A DNA stretch of 64,000 nucleotides from an uncultured Sphingomonadaceae bacterium (lineage in GTDB: Bacteria; Pseudomonadota; Alphaproteobacteria; Sphingomonadales; Sphingomonadaceae): the NCBI GenBank assembly GCA_937996655.1, contig CALKUK010000013.1, positions 186,001 through 250,000 on the forward strand, given 5' to 3'. The number at the start of each line of letters is the position of its first letter. Position 1 is the first letter of the stretch. Below are positions 16,540-26,044 of this stretch, one piece after another. The notes under the pieces were generated by a model that searched no databases, was not told where the DNA came from, and saw nothing but the letters and a program-made list of their open reading frames with translations. A program made the position numbers and the translations under genes.

Positions 16540-17590
16540 TTTTTCCGCGCCCTGCATGTGGATGCGCGGCGGCACGTCCAAAGGCGGCTATTTCCTGAAG
16601 AGCGATTTGCCCTCAGAAACGGCCGCGCGCGACGCGTTTCTGTTGGGTGTGATGGGCTCCCCCGACCCGCGCCAGATTGACGGCATGGGTGGTGCGGACC
16701 CGCTGACGAGCAAGGTCGCTGTCGTCTCCAAGTCCACCCGTGAGGGCATCGACGTGGACTATCTGTTCCTTCAGGTCTTCGTCGATCAAGCGATTGTTAC
16801 CGACGCCCAGAATTGCGGCAACATCCTTGCCGGAATTGGCCCGTTCGCGCTGGAGCGGAGGCTTGTCGCGGCAACTGGCGATGAAACGCGCGTCGCCATT
16901 TTCATGGAAAATACAGGACAGGTTGCCATCGCCACCGTCCAGACGCCGGGCGGGTCCGTAACCTATGCAGGTGATGCGAAGATTGACGGTGTGCCAGGCA
17001 GCCATGCCCCCGTTCCGCTGGAATTTCGCGATACCGCAGGCTCCAGTTGCGGCGCGCTGCTGCCGAGCGGAAATGCGGTTGATGTCGTGAACGGTGTTCC
17101 GGTCACGCTGATCGACAATGGTATGCCCTGTGTCGTGATGAAGGCCACAGACGTCGGTATTACCGGCTATGAAGACCGCGACAGTCTGGATGCCAATACT
17201 GAACTGAAGGCCAAGATCGAAGCCATCCGGCTGGCCGTTGGTGAACGGATGAACCTGGGCGATGTGACGGAAAAGTCCGTGCCCAAGATGATGCTCGTCG
17301 CTCCGCCCAAAAATGGCGGCGCGGTCACCGTCCGCAGCTTCATTCCGCACCGCGCCCATGCGACCATCGGCGTATTGGGGGCTGTGAGCGTCGCGACTGC
17401 CTGCCTTATCCCCGGGTCACCGGCAGCCGAAGTTTCCGACATTCCAGCGGGCAGTCGCAAAACCCTGTCGGTCGAACACCCGACCGGCGAGATGAGCTGC
17501 GTGCTCGAGCTGGATGACACAGGCGCTGTAAAAACCGCCGCCCTGCTGCGCACCGCCCGCAAATTGATGGATGGAGTTGTTTTCGGATGA
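16532..17590 (+). CDS. ligU: 4-oxalomesaconate tautomerase
   Basis: A 352-residue PrpF-family protein with the diaminopimelate epimerase-like fold. LigU is a 1,3-allylic isomerase that converts the 4-oxalomesaconate formed by LigI into the isomer used by LigJ. Visible family motifs are MWMRGGTSKGGYF at 9-21, GMGGADPLTSKVAVV with the probable catalytic K61, and NCGNILAGIGPFA near 93. It is placed between ligK and ligI, like orf1 of the SYK-6 cluster. It overlaps ligK by 8 bases and ligI by 4. Confidence 0.93.
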   Translation: MSDFSAPCMWMRGGTSKGGYFLKSDLPSETAARDAFLLGVMGSPDPRQIDGMGGADPLTSKVAVVSKSTREGIDVDYLFLQVFVDQAIVTDAQNCGNILAGIGPFALERRLVAATGDETRVAIFMENTGQVAIATVQTPGGSVTYAGDAKIDGVPGSHAPVPLEFRDTAGSSCGALLPSGNAVDVVNGVPVTLIDNGMPCVVMKATDVGITGYEDRDSLDANTELKAKIEAIRLAVGERMNLGDVTEKSVPKMMLVAPPKNGGAVTVRSFIPHRAHATIGVLGAVSVATACLIPGSPAAEVSDIPAGSRKTLSVEHPTGEMSCVLELDDTGAVKTAALLRTARKLMDGVVFG

Positions 17591-18480
17591 GTGATCGTAT
17601 TGTCAGCTGGCACGCCAGCCCATCCAAACCGCATTACACGCCGCCCGCCGGCGCGATTGATGCGCATTGCCATGTGTTCGGCCCGATGGCGGATTTCCCA
17701 TTCAGTGCGAAAGCGAAGTATCTGCCACAAGATGCTGGTTCTGATATGCTTTTTGCGTTGCGTGATCATCTCGGCTTTGCGCGCAATGTCATCGTGCAGG
17801 CGAGCTGCCATGGCACCGACAATGCGGCGACGCTGGACGCCATTGCCAAGTCCAACGGGAAAGCCCGCGGTGTGGCCGTGGTTGATCCCGCCATTTCCGA
17901 AGCCGAACTGCAGGCCCTGCACGATGGCGGCATCCGCGGCATCCGCTTCAACTTCCTGAAACGCTTGGTTGACGATGCCCCTAAGGACAAGTTTCTCGAG
18001 GTCGCCCAGCGACTGCCCAAGGGCTGGCATGTCGTCATCTATTTCGAGGCCGACATTCTCGACGAACTCCGCCCCTTCATGGACGCCATCCCCGTGCCAC
18101 TCGTGATCGACCATATGGGCCGCCCCGACGTGCGTCAGGGGCCCGATGGCGCAGACATGAAGGCGTTCCGGGCCTTTCTCGACAGCCGGGATGACATCTG
18201 GTTCAAAGCCACCTGCCCTGACCGGCTCGACGCCATCAAGGAAGGCGGCGCCGGCGACCCGTGGGATGCCTTTGCCAACGCGGTCGCGCCTTTAGTGGCA
18301 GACTATCAGGACCGCGTCCTGTGGGGCACTGATTGGCCGCATCCGAACATGGACACTGAAATTCCCGACGATGGGCATCTGGTCGACATGATCCCGCGTA
18401 TTGCGCCGACGGAGCTGCTGCAGCGCAAACTCCTGATCGACAATCCTATGCGGCTCTATTGGCCGAAGGAATTGGGATAG
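17587..18480 (+). CDS. ligI: 2-pyrone-4,6-dicarboxylate lactonase
   Basis: A 297-residue amidohydrolase-superfamily lactonase (cog3618). It opens 2-pyrone-4,6-dicarboxylate to 4-oxalomesaconate reversibly and needs no metal. The motif DAHCHVFGP (25-33) provides H27 and H29, VIDHMGRPD gives H176, and WGTDWPHPN gives the catalytic D249; they match the active-site residues described for LigI of SYK-6. The start overlaps the ligU stop (ATGA). Last gene of the rightward operon. Confidence 0.95.
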   Translation: MSDRIVSWHASPSKPHYTPPAGAIDAHCHVFGPMADFPFSAKAKYLPQDAGSDMLFALRDHLGFARNVIVQASCHGTDNAATLDAIAKSNGKARGVAVVDPAISEAELQALHDGGIRGIRFNFLKRLVDDAPKDKFLEVAQRLPKGWHVVIYFEADILDELRPFMDAIPVPLVIDHMGRPDVRQGPDGADMKAFRAFLDSRDDIWFKATCPDRLDAIKEGGAGDPWDAFANAVAPLVADYQDRVLWGTDWPHPNMDTEIPDDGHLVDMIPRIAPTELLQRKLLIDNPMRLYWPKELG

Positions 18481-18497
18481 ACGCTCCGGATACCAAT

Positions 18498-18592
18498 GCC
18501 CGTTGGCACGGAGCTAGTCGAAGGGCAGCCCTTGCTTCGGTCCGTCGGTGAACAGTGAAAAGCAGTCCTTTGAATAGCTCAGGACGCACGGG
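18498..18592. repeat. Degenerate REP-like palindrome pair after ligI
   Basis: The left arm (18498-18526, GCCCGTTGGCACGGAGCTAG then TCGAAGGGC) and the inverted right arm (18565-18592, GTCCTTTGAATAGCTCAGG then ACGCACGGG) are imperfect complements. Both resemble the CGTCCTGAGC-type palindrome ending in GTCGAAGG that I recall as a frequent intergenic repeat in sphingomonads. It lies between convergent genes, and may help end both transcripts. Confidence 0.55.
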
Positions 18593-18600
18593 ATTTGGCG

Positions 18601-19446
18601 CTACCCCGCCTTCCCCAACACCTGCGTTTCCACCCAAGCGATGATTTCCCCACGCCGGGTGCGATCATCCAGAACGTCTGCATCAATCCCCAACTGCCAG
18701 GCCGCTCCGGCGTCATCGGGATGCGCGATCAGCGTCCGCAACTTGGCGCAATAGGCATCAAGCTCCGCGCGATCCGCGAAGAAATCTGGTCCAATCATGT
18801 CGTCGGCATAAAGCGAATACACCGCCAGCACCTGCTGAACGTCATATTCGGGGTGATATTGGACGGCCCAGACCTGTGTCTTGCCGAGCGGGATGATTGC
18901 GGCCTGAATCTCGCTATGAGCGTTGGAGGCGAGCAATGTTGAGCCTTCAGGCAGGCGCAGCACCTCATCATAATGAATGCAAGGCGCATCGAAAACAGGC
19001 GGCTTGTGCGCAAACATCGGGTGCCCCCTGCCCGCCTCGGTCGGCATGATTTTGCGCGCGAAGCCCACTTCCTTGCCTTTTGGGTGATATTGGACAGCCC
19101 CCCCGCCCGCCATCGCTGCGATTTGCAGGCCCCAACAGCTGCCGAACACAGGCAGGCCAGCCTCTGCCGCCTGCCTCAGCACATCAATCTGATTGGTGAC
19201 GGCAAACTCGCCATCATAGGCATGGAGCGCAGAGCCTGAGATGACGAAGCCATCATAATCGGCAAAGTCCCGCCCGTCCGGGATCTCCCAATCGGGGTCC
19301 GCCGCGTTTACGACATCAATTGCGATGTCTGGGAAATGCGCATGGATAGATAGCGTGTAAATCTCGCTGGAGGTGCGGATGCCGAGCGCATGGGCACGAG
19401 CGCGGCGTGCGGCAATATTGCCTTCCATCAAAAGCAGTCTGGTCAT
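18601..19446 (-). CDS. Class I glutamine amidotransferase-like protein
   Basis: A 281-residue stand-alone GATase1 domain. The catalytic triad is visible: C104 in FGSCWGLQ, H198 and E200 in VQYHPEYD. I set the start at ATG 19444-19446 (MTRLLLMEGN). The C-terminus (about 215-281) is a helical extension. Stand-alone members of this family include YfeJ-like and gamma-glutamyl hydrolase-like proteins, so it may transfer or hydrolyse gamma-glutamyl groups; the acceptor is unknown. It lies 39 bases downstream of the TonB-dependent receptor gene on the same strand and may be cotranscribed. Confidence 0.85.
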   Translation of the reverse strand: MTRLLLMEGNIAARRARAHALGIRTSSEIYTLSIHAHFPDIAIDVVNAADPDWEIPDGRDFADYDGFVISGSALHAYDGEFAVTNQIDVLRQAAEAGLPVFGSCWGLQIAAMAGGGAVQYHPKGKEVGFARKIMPTEAGRGHPMFAHKPPVFDAPCIHYDEVLRLPEGSTLLASNAHSEIQAAIIPLGKTQVWAVQYHPEYDVQQVLAVYSLYADDMIGPDFFADRAELDAYCAKLRTLIAHPDDAGAAWQLGIDADVLDDRTRRGEIIAWVETQVLGKAG

Positions 19447-19485
19447 GCACAAGGGCTTATCGCCCTCTAGCCCCAAGCGAAAGCC

Positions 19486-21684
19486 CTAGAAGCTTGTGCC
19501 AACCGTCACACCATAGGTGCGCGGCGTCCCCCATTGCTTATAATCAAAGCCAAAGCCCGACAGGTCGATGCCTGCCGTGGTATAGAATTTCCGGCCCAGA
19601 TTGCGGCCCCAAAGCGAGGCGTTCCAGCGCCCATCTGCCGAAGCCCAATCCAGATGCGCGTTGAACAGCGCATATCCACGCTGCTGCAACCGCTCAACAT
19701 TCAGGATCTCAAAAAACTGGCTAGAGGCATAGCTGCCGCTGCCCGACAGGACGAGCTTTCCGCTGTCATTATCGACCAGCTTCAGATCAATGCCCCCCGT
19801 CATGCTGAACGATGGCGCGGTCGGCAATTCCTTGCCCGCAATATTGATGCCACTGATGACGCCGCGCTGCACCTCTGAATCGAGCAGGCCGATACCGGTG
19901 CGCAATGCCAGGGTGTCATTGGCCTGTAGGGTCAATTCCGCTTCCGCGCCGAAAATGCGGGACTTGGGGATGTTGATTAGGTTCGCAGCAGCCGTTGCAG
20001 GGTCCACGCTGATAAATTGCTGATTGTGGTAGTCATAATAGAAACCGGCGAGGTTAAGCGTCGCTCTACGATCCACAAAATCGCTCTTCAAACCGACTTC
20101 ATAGGCGTTGATCGTTTCCGATCCTGCCGACCCCGCCTCGGCAGGCGCAAAGAAGGCCTGCGCGTTAAACGACGGGGACCGATAGCCCCGGCTGAATGTT
20201 GCATAGGCCATCACATCTTCTGAAAAGCGATAATCTAGGCCTGCTTTGCCGGAAAGGTTGCTCGTCGCATAAGACAGGTTGGTCAACGGAATGGGCGTGG
20301 CGACGACGTCCCCATTGAGTGCGCTTGCCACAGAGGTGAGATTAGTCTGGTGCCCGGTATCGCGGGTGAAGCGCAATCCTGCGCGCAGCGTCAGCGCGTC
20401 CGTCGCCTTGATGCTCACGTCACCATAGAGCGCTGCGCTCTTCTTCTTCTGGTCAAACCGATTGGTAAACACACAACTCAACGGAAGTGCCGCCGCGCAA
20501 TCGCCCCCCGTGATGCCAGGCACGCCATCGCTCTCCGTATCTGCAAAAATATAAGTTGCGTTGGAATTGAACACCTTTTCATGGCTGAAATAGCCACCGA
20601 GAATGAAGTTGGCTGGCCCGTCAAAATCCGACGTCAGCCGCAGATCCTGCGTCCACTGCCTGGCCTTGGCATCATAGGACACTTCGAACACACGCACGTC
20701 CTGCCCGTCTGTATCTTCAAACAGGAATAGCTTGCCTATGTCGAAGGAGGTGATGCTGGTCAGCTTCAGGCCATCCGACAGGTCAATATTGCCCGTCAGG
20801 GAAACGGCCGTTGTCCGTGCCCTGCGGCGCACATCAGACAGGTTGGACCGGATCTGATACGTTGAAAGGCCCGCACGGTTTGCAGCCAGCGGTTCGGCAT
20901 AAATCCCGTAATTGCCCGGGTCTTGATAGCTATGGGCCACCCGCAGAACGAAACTTGCTCCGTCGGTCGGTTCAACCAACAGGCTGCCGCGCACCGCGAA
21001 TTCACGCACCGAGTTAAGATCGGGCTTGCCGGGTGTCTGGTTTTTGAGCCAACCATCGGCGCGGGTGAAGGTCCCCGCGACACGCACCGCCGCCTTCTCT
21101 CCCAGCGGCGCATTGACCGCCCCGCTCAGGTCGATCCGATCATAATTGCCATAGCCAATCGTTGCCGTTCCGCCGGCCTCACCAAGCTTGGCGGTCTTGG
21201 TGATGATGTTAATGGCACCGCCGGTCGTGTTCTTGCCATAGAGCGTGCCCTGCGGCCCGCGCAGAACCTCGATCCGGTCAATGTCGAACATGGTCGCACC
21301 AAGCAGCGCGAAGCTGCCCTTATAAACCTCGTCATAATAGGTCGCAACCGGGCTCGATTGATTGAGGCTATAGTCATACATGGACACGCCCCGCAGCGAA
21401 AAGATGGGCGTGTTATCCCCCACGGTCGTGTTCATCTGCAGATTGGGGATGGTCTGGGCGATATCCTCCGCCTGTGTCACATGGCTCGCGGCCAGCCCTT
21501 CCCCAGAGATGGCGGACACGGCAATCGGCACGTCCTGCAAACGTTCAGCACGCTTATTTGCGGTGACGACGATATCTGACACATCGCTTTCGAGCCCTGC
21601 GTCGCCTGCCTGTGCAACACTGGGAAGCGCGGCAATACCAAGCGCAAGGGCAATAACCGACGAACCGGCGAAACGAGTAACCAA
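19486..21684 (-). CDS. TonB-dependent outer-membrane receptor
   Basis: A 732-residue receptor. A signal peptide ends near AQAG (25-28), a TonB-box-like SDIVVTANKR follows (36-45), then the plug domain with IFSLRGVSMYDYS, DRIEVLRGPQGTLYGKNTTGGAINI (about 136-160), and a beta-barrel ending in an aromatic GVTVGTSF. The plug type is that of the many sphingomonad receptors for plant-derived or aromatic compounds, not clearly a siderophore receptor. It lies beside the lig genes and could import a substrate that feeds them, an inference from position only. It has a 195-base upstream gap before glpK in which I see no clear operator. Confidence 0.92.
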   Translation of the reverse strand: MVTRFAGSSVIALALGIAALPSVAQAGDAGLESDVSDIVVTANKRAERLQDVPIAVSAISGEGLAASHVTQAEDIAQTIPNLQMNTTVGDNTPIFSLRGVSMYDYSLNQSSPVATYYDEVYKGSFALLGATMFDIDRIEVLRGPQGTLYGKNTTGGAINIITKTAKLGEAGGTATIGYGNYDRIDLSGAVNAPLGEKAAVRVAGTFTRADGWLKNQTPGKPDLNSVREFAVRGSLLVEPTDGASFVLRVAHSYQDPGNYGIYAEPLAANRAGLSTYQIRSNLSDVRRRARTTAVSLTGNIDLSDGLKLTSITSFDIGKLFLFEDTDGQDVRVFEVSYDAKARQWTQDLRLTSDFDGPANFILGGYFSHEKVFNSNATYIFADTESDGVPGITGGDCAAALPLSCVFTNRFDQKKKSAALYGDVSIKATDALTLRAGLRFTRDTGHQTNLTSVASALNGDVVATPIPLTNLSYATSNLSGKAGLDYRFSEDVMAYATFSRGYRSPSFNAQAFFAPAEAGSAGSETINAYEVGLKSDFVDRRATLNLAGFYYDYHNQQFISVDPATAAANLINIPKSRIFGAEAELTLQANDTLALRTGIGLLDSEVQRGVISGINIAGKELPTAPSFSMTGGIDLKLVDNDSGKLVLSGSGSYASSQFFEILNVERLQQRGYALFNAHLDWASADGRWNASLWGRNLGRKFYTTAGIDLSGFGFDYKQWGTPRTYGVTVGTSF

Positions 21685-21879
21685 GAACTTCCTCCAAACA
21701 TCGACCGACCGGCCCTCAACAGGGGTCTTTTCGGGCGCGTGCGGGCAATTTATTGCTGAAGAACGGTTAACAAAGCATCATTGGGAACCCGCATCCCTCC
21801 CTCTTAAACGACGGGATGGTACCAAAATGTAGATCAATCTGCGCCGCGGCGGTGCTTCATTGTGTCAATTCGGAGACAA

Positions 21880-23358
21880 TCAGTTCCCCAAGCCGAGCAG
21901 GGCCCGGTCCAGCGCGCCGGACCAGCCCTGTAGCCGCGATGCCCGCGCGGATTCTGCCAGAGACGGATTGAACCGCTCCACCGTCCCGCGCATGACTGCG
22001 GCGTCCTCCAGCCCTGCATACAGGCCTGATCCGACTGCCGCGAGCATCGCCGCGCCAAGCGCTGTCGTTTCCACAAAGGCAGGACGTTCCACCGGCAGGT
22101 CCAGCATATCGGCTAGATCTTGCACCATCCAGTTATTGGCCGCCATCCCGCCATCGACCCGCAATTCGGACCAATGGGCCCCATCTGCGGAAAAGGCGGT
22201 GAATAGATCATGCGTTTGATAGGCCATAGCCTCCAGCGCGGCGCGGGCGACATGCGCCTTTTCTGTCGCAAAGCTGAGCCCGTCGATCAATCCGCGCGCT
22301 GCGGGGGACCAATGCGGCGCGCCAAGACCCGACAGTGCCGGCACGATATAGACCCCGCCTGTGTCCGATACGGTGCGCGCCAGCGTTTCCGTTTCTTCGG
22401 CCGTCGACAGAAGACCAAGACCGTCACGCAGCCATTTAATGAGACTTCCGGCCACAAAGACCGACCCTTCCAATGCGTAGGTTCGACGTCCGCCCAGCTG
22501 CCAAAGGACGGTCGACAGCAAGCGATTGCGTGAGGTGGGGACGATCCCTCCAGTATTGGTGAGGACAAAGGCGCCCGTGCCAAACGTTGCCTTCGTCTGT
22601 CCGGGCGCAAAGCAGCCCTGCCCGATTGTGGCGGCCTGCTGGTCTCCCGCCACACCAGTGATCGCAATGGCACCACCAAAATGTTCGGGTAGGCAGGTGG
22701 CGATGGGCCCGGCGCAATCCACAATTTCTGCCAGCAGAGATTTCGGCACACCGAACATATCGAGCAGCCCATCATCCCAGGCTCCGCTGCCCAGTGACAT
22801 CAGCGACGTGCGCGCTGCATTGGTGGCGTCACTCACGTGCGCGCCGCCGCTCAACCGGAAAATGAGGTAGCTCTCAATGGTCCCCACCGCGAGATTGGTG
22901 CCGGCATCGGCGAGTTGCGGCCAGTTTTTGAGGGCCCAGCTAATTTTGCTGGCTGAAAAATAGGGATCTAAAAGAAGCCCCGCCTTTGCTTGCACCTGCG
23001 CCTCAAGCCCATCTGCCTTCAGCGCGGTGCACATGTCCGCCGTCCGCCGATCTTGCCAGACAATGGCAGGCGCAAGCGGTTCGCCCGTGCGTTTATCCCA
23101 AAACACGATGGTTTCGCGCTGGTTGGTAATGCCGATCGCCCCGATCTGATCTGCGCCACCGGCCCGGGTCACCATCTCCTGCGCGCAGGACAATGTCTTT
23201 TCCCAGATCTCTGCGGCGTCATGCTCCACAAGCCCGGGCGCGGGGTAGAATTGCGTCAACGGCGCCTGTGCCGAGCCAAGGCAATTTCCATCCGGCGCGA
23301 ACAGCATGGCCCGCGTCGATGTTGTGCCTTCGTCGATCACCAGAATCCGGTCGCCCAT
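21880..23358 (-). CDS. glpK: Glycerol kinase
   Basis: A 492-residue FGGY-family kinase that phosphorylates glycerol to glycerol 3-phosphate. Family motifs: VIDEGTTSTRAMLF at 7-20, ITNQRETIVFWD, the ATP-binding TFGTGAFVLTNTG near 260, and DGGMAANNWMVQ near 410. Length is as usual for GlpK. No glpF or glpD is next to it, so it appears as a single gene. Start ATG 23356-23358. Confidence 0.95.
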   Translation of the reverse strand: MGDRILVIDEGTTSTRAMLFAPDGNCLGSAQAPLTQFYPAPGLVEHDAAEIWEKTLSCAQEMVTRAGGADQIGAIGITNQRETIVFWDKRTGEPLAPAIVWQDRRTADMCTALKADGLEAQVQAKAGLLLDPYFSASKISWALKNWPQLADAGTNLAVGTIESYLIFRLSGGAHVSDATNAARTSLMSLGSGAWDDGLLDMFGVPKSLLAEIVDCAGPIATCLPEHFGGAIAITGVAGDQQAATIGQGCFAPGQTKATFGTGAFVLTNTGGIVPTSRNRLLSTVLWQLGGRRTYALEGSVFVAGSLIKWLRDGLGLLSTAEETETLARTVSDTGGVYIVPALSGLGAPHWSPAARGLIDGLSFATEKAHVARAALEAMAYQTHDLFTAFSADGAHWSELRVDGGMAANNWMVQDLADMLDLPVERPAFVETTALGAAMLAAVGSGLYAGLEDAAVMRGTVERFNPSLAESARASRLQGWSGALDRALLGLGN

Positions 23359-23446
23359 CTCAATTCATCCCCTCTACGTTTATCGGGCGCATGGCTAATG
23401 GATCGAACGCCCCAGCGCAATCGCAGCGCCATTCCGGACCACCAAC

Positions 23447-23477
23447 GAAAAAGGGCGCGCCAACGGCACGCCCCTTC
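23447..23477 (-). terminator. Rho-independent terminator of ndk
   Basis: Read on the minus strand, AAGGGGCGTGCC-GTT-GGCGCGCCCTT is followed by a T run (TTTTT). It lies 22 bases after the ndk stop. Confidence 0.8.
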
Positions 23478-23498
23478 GTTCACTCGAGAGAGTGAAAT

Positions 23499-23921
23499 TT
23501 AGCCGACGATTTCTTCCGGCTTGAAGAAATAGGCGATTTCGATCGCCGCATTTTCATCCGAGTCTGAACCGTGCACCGAGTTGGCTTCGATGGACTCGGC
23601 CAGTTCCTTGCGGATCGTGCCAGCGTCAGCATTTTCCGGGTTGGTGGCGCCCATGATGTCGCGGTTCCGCTGAACGGCGTTTTCGCCTTCCAGAACCTGC
23701 ACGACGACGGGGCCCGAGATCATGAACGAAACCAAGTCATTGAAAAACGGGCGTTCGCTGTGGACGGCATAAAAGCCTTCAGCCTGTTCCTTGGTCATCT
23801 GGATACGCTTGGAAGCCACGACGCGCAGGCCGGCGTCTTCCAGCATCTTGGTGACAGCACCGGTCAGGTTGCGGCGGGTGGCGTCGGGCTTGATGATCGA
23901 AAAGGTGCGATTGGCGGCCAT
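23499..23921 (-). CDS. ndk: Nucleoside diphosphate kinase
   Basis: A 140-residue NDP kinase that transfers the gamma phosphate of ATP to NDPs and dNDPs. The product starts MAANRTFSIIKPDA and has the phosphohistidine H117 in NSVHGSDS, plus the GATNPENA loop. I chose ATG 23919-23921 since the longer frame adds 25 residues not found in the family. It is followed by a strong terminator and probably transcribed alone or from the pepA-holC transcript (77-base gap). Confidence 0.97.
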   Translation of the reverse strand: MAANRTFSIIKPDATRRNLTGAVTKMLEDAGLRVVASKRIQMTKEQAEGFYAVHSERPFFNDLVSFMISGPVVVQVLEGENAVQRNRDIMGATNPENADAGTIRKELAESIEANSVHGSDSDENAAIEIAYFFKPEEIVG

Positions 23922-24008
23922 GGCTGGTCGTCTCCATTTAAAAGAAAGGGATAGCGGAATGGCGGCGCCTCTAGCTGTTGCGCCTGTCCGCTGCAAGGGC
24001 GTTTCGGC

Positions 24009-24431
24009 TTAGGGGCCTTCTATCCAGCGCCCTTCGTCCGTCTGTTTCCAATACCGGCGCTCAAACGCTTCGGCGTTGATCGCCCGCCAGGCAGACCGGG
24101 CATTGTCGAGCGTTTCCGCATCAAAGAAATAGAATATGCGCGCAGCATCCGCCGCCGGATCCCGCCAGATGCCGTCGACATAGGCCAAATTGGGATAGGC
24201 AACTGCCCGATCTTGTGGACAGGTGAGCAGCACCGGCTGCGTGCCTTCACGACCATGAGGCAAAAAGCTATCTGGCCGATACGCCCATAGCGCGCGGTCC
24301 AGACGGTCCAGCAGCGCCGGATCGTCTGCCACGATTTCCAATTGATCCCCTCCCGCCAGAACGCGCTCTGCAATGGCAGGCAAGGCGCGTTCCAGCGGGG
24401 TGCGGGTCAAATAATAGAAATCAGCCTTCAA
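24009..24431 (-). CDS. holC: DNA polymerase III chi subunit
   Basis: A 140-residue protein of the HolC family, which links the clamp loader to single-strand-binding protein. The N-terminal KADFYYLT, the VADDPALLDRLDRALW segment near 48, and the C-terminal KQTDEGRW fit alphaproteobacterial chi. No ATG is available at the conserved N-terminus; the likely start is TTG 24429-24431, inside the end of pepA, so the two genes overlap by 11 bases. pepA-holC is a common order in proteobacteria. Confidence 0.88.
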   Translation of the reverse strand: MKADFYYLTRTPLERALPAIAERVLAGGDQLEIVADDPALLDRLDRALWAYRPDSFLPHGREGTQPVLLTCPQDRAVAYPNLAYVDGIWRDPAADAARIFYFFDAETLDNARSAWRAINAEAFERRYWKQTDEGRWIEGP

Positions 24432-25890
24432 AATTGTCTGCCACAAACCGGTCGAGCAGACGCACGCCGAAGCCGGTCGCGCCCTTATCCCAAACCGCGC
24501 CGGGCTTTGAGGCCCAGACCATGCCGGCAATGTCGAGATGTGCCCATTTCACGCCGTCATCCACAAAGCGCTGGAGGAACTGAGCCGCCGTGATGGACCC
24601 GCCTTCGCGTGGCCCCACATTCTTGATGTCGGCAATCGGGCTGTCAATCAGCTTGTCATAGGCAGCCCCCAGCGGGAAGCGCCACAGCGGGTCACCCGCG
24701 GCCTTGCCGGCCGATGTCAGCTTGTCCGCAAGGCCATCATCGTTGGAAAAGAGCCCGCCATATTCATGGCCAAGCGAAATGATCATCGCGCCGGTCAGCG
24801 TGGCGAGATCGACCATATATTCGGGGCTATACTTCTTTTGAACCCAGGTCATCGCGTCACACAGAACGAGGCGTCCTTCGGCGTCGGTGTTGATGACCTC
24901 AATGGTCTGGCCCGACATGGAAGTGACGACATCGCCCGGGCGCTGCGCGTTGCCATCGGGCATATTTTCGACAAGCCCGCAAATACCGACCACATGGGCC
25001 TTCGACTTGCGAGAGGCGAGCGTGAGCATGGCACCGGCCACAGCCCCTGCGCCGCCCATGTCCCACTTCATATCTTCCATGCCACCCGGCGGTTTCAGCG
25101 AAATGCCGCCCGTATCAAAGGTTACGCCCTTGCCGACGAGGACGACAGGCTTGGCCTGCGCACCTGCTGAACCATCCCACTTCATGACGAGCAACTTCGG
25201 TTCACGGATCGAGCCCTGCGCGACGCCGAGCAGCGCGCCCATGCCGGCCGCCGCCATCTCATCCCGGCCGAGCACTTCGATTTCGATGCCAAGATCCTTG
25301 AGGCGCGCACAGCGTTCCACAAAGGTTTCCGGGTAAATGATGTTGGCGGGCTCCGTCACCAATTCACGGGTCAGCGAAACACCGTCAACGATGGCGGATT
25401 GATGTGTCCAAGCACCTTCAATGCCTTCCGGTGCGCCGACGATGATGATTTCGCCCAAAGTCGGCTTCTGCTTTTCAGACAGCTTGGTGCGATAGGTGTC
25501 ATAGCGCCAGCCGCGAAGGACGGCCGCTGACGCAAGACGCGCCACAGCCTTGGCCGACGGCGCGATGGCAAGGCCCGTGAGATCAACAGCCACCTGTGTT
25601 TCGCCCGACGTCAAAAGCCGCGCGGAAATGGCCGCTCCTGCCTTTTCAAAATCGTCTTCGCTTGATTGCCCGGCACCGACCAGCAAAAGGCGCTGCGCCC
25701 CGCTGCTATGCGGCACATGATGCTCTGACACGGCCCCTGCTTCACCTTCAAATCGGCTGGCCGCAGCGGCAGCACGGATGAGCGTGGCATCGCCAGGCAG
25801 AGGCGTTGCAGCCAGCGCATCCTTAGGCACAAGCACCACAACACAGTGCGACCCATCGGGAAGGGCAGCGGCGAAACGAACTTTGATCAT
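24421..25890 (-). CDS. pepA: Leucyl aminopeptidase
   Basis: A 489-residue M17 aminopeptidase that removes N-terminal residues from peptides with two divalent metals. Metal ligands are K254, D259 (VGKGVTFDTGG), D277, D336 and E338 (NTDAEGRL, the family signature); R340 and K266 are the catalytic residues. The N-terminal non-catalytic domain covers about 1-160. The start is ATG 25888-25890; the longer frame begins at a TTG five codons upstream. The gene is divergent from lptD. Confidence 0.96.
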   Translation of the reverse strand: MIKVRFAAALPDGSHCVVVLVPKDALAATPLPGDATLIRAAAAASRFEGEAGAVSEHHVPHSSGAQRLLLVGAGQSSEDDFEKAGAAISARLLTSGETQVAVDLTGLAIAPSAKAVARLASAAVLRGWRYDTYRTKLSEKQKPTLGEIIIVGAPEGIEGAWTHQSAIVDGVSLTRELVTEPANIIYPETFVERCARLKDLGIEIEVLGRDEMAAAGMGALLGVAQGSIREPKLLVMKWDGSAGAQAKPVVLVGKGVTFDTGGISLKPPGGMEDMKWDMGGAGAVAGAMLTLASRKSKAHVVGICGLVENMPDGNAQRPGDVVTSMSGQTIEVINTDAEGRLVLCDAMTWVQKKYSPEYMVDLATLTGAMIISLGHEYGGLFSNDDGLADKLTSAGKAAGDPLWRFPLGAAYDKLIDSPIADIKNVGPREGGSITAAQFLQRFVDDGVKWAHLDIAGMVWASKPGAVWDKGATGFGVRLLDRFVADNFEG

Positions 25891-26044
25891 ATCGGGTCCT
25901 GACAAGTTGGATGCATTTAAAACGATTCGGGATGCCGTTTGTTAGCGGGCCGGAAAGACGGCGCATAGCGGCAGACCTGCGAGGTGATTGCAGGATGTTA
26001 AGGACAGTGCGATAGGCGCGGTTGGAATCGGAAGACAGCCACAC

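Noticed and set aside
17167..18114. 315-codon open frame on the minus strand
   Set aside because: Antisense to ligU and ligI, both recognised over their full length.
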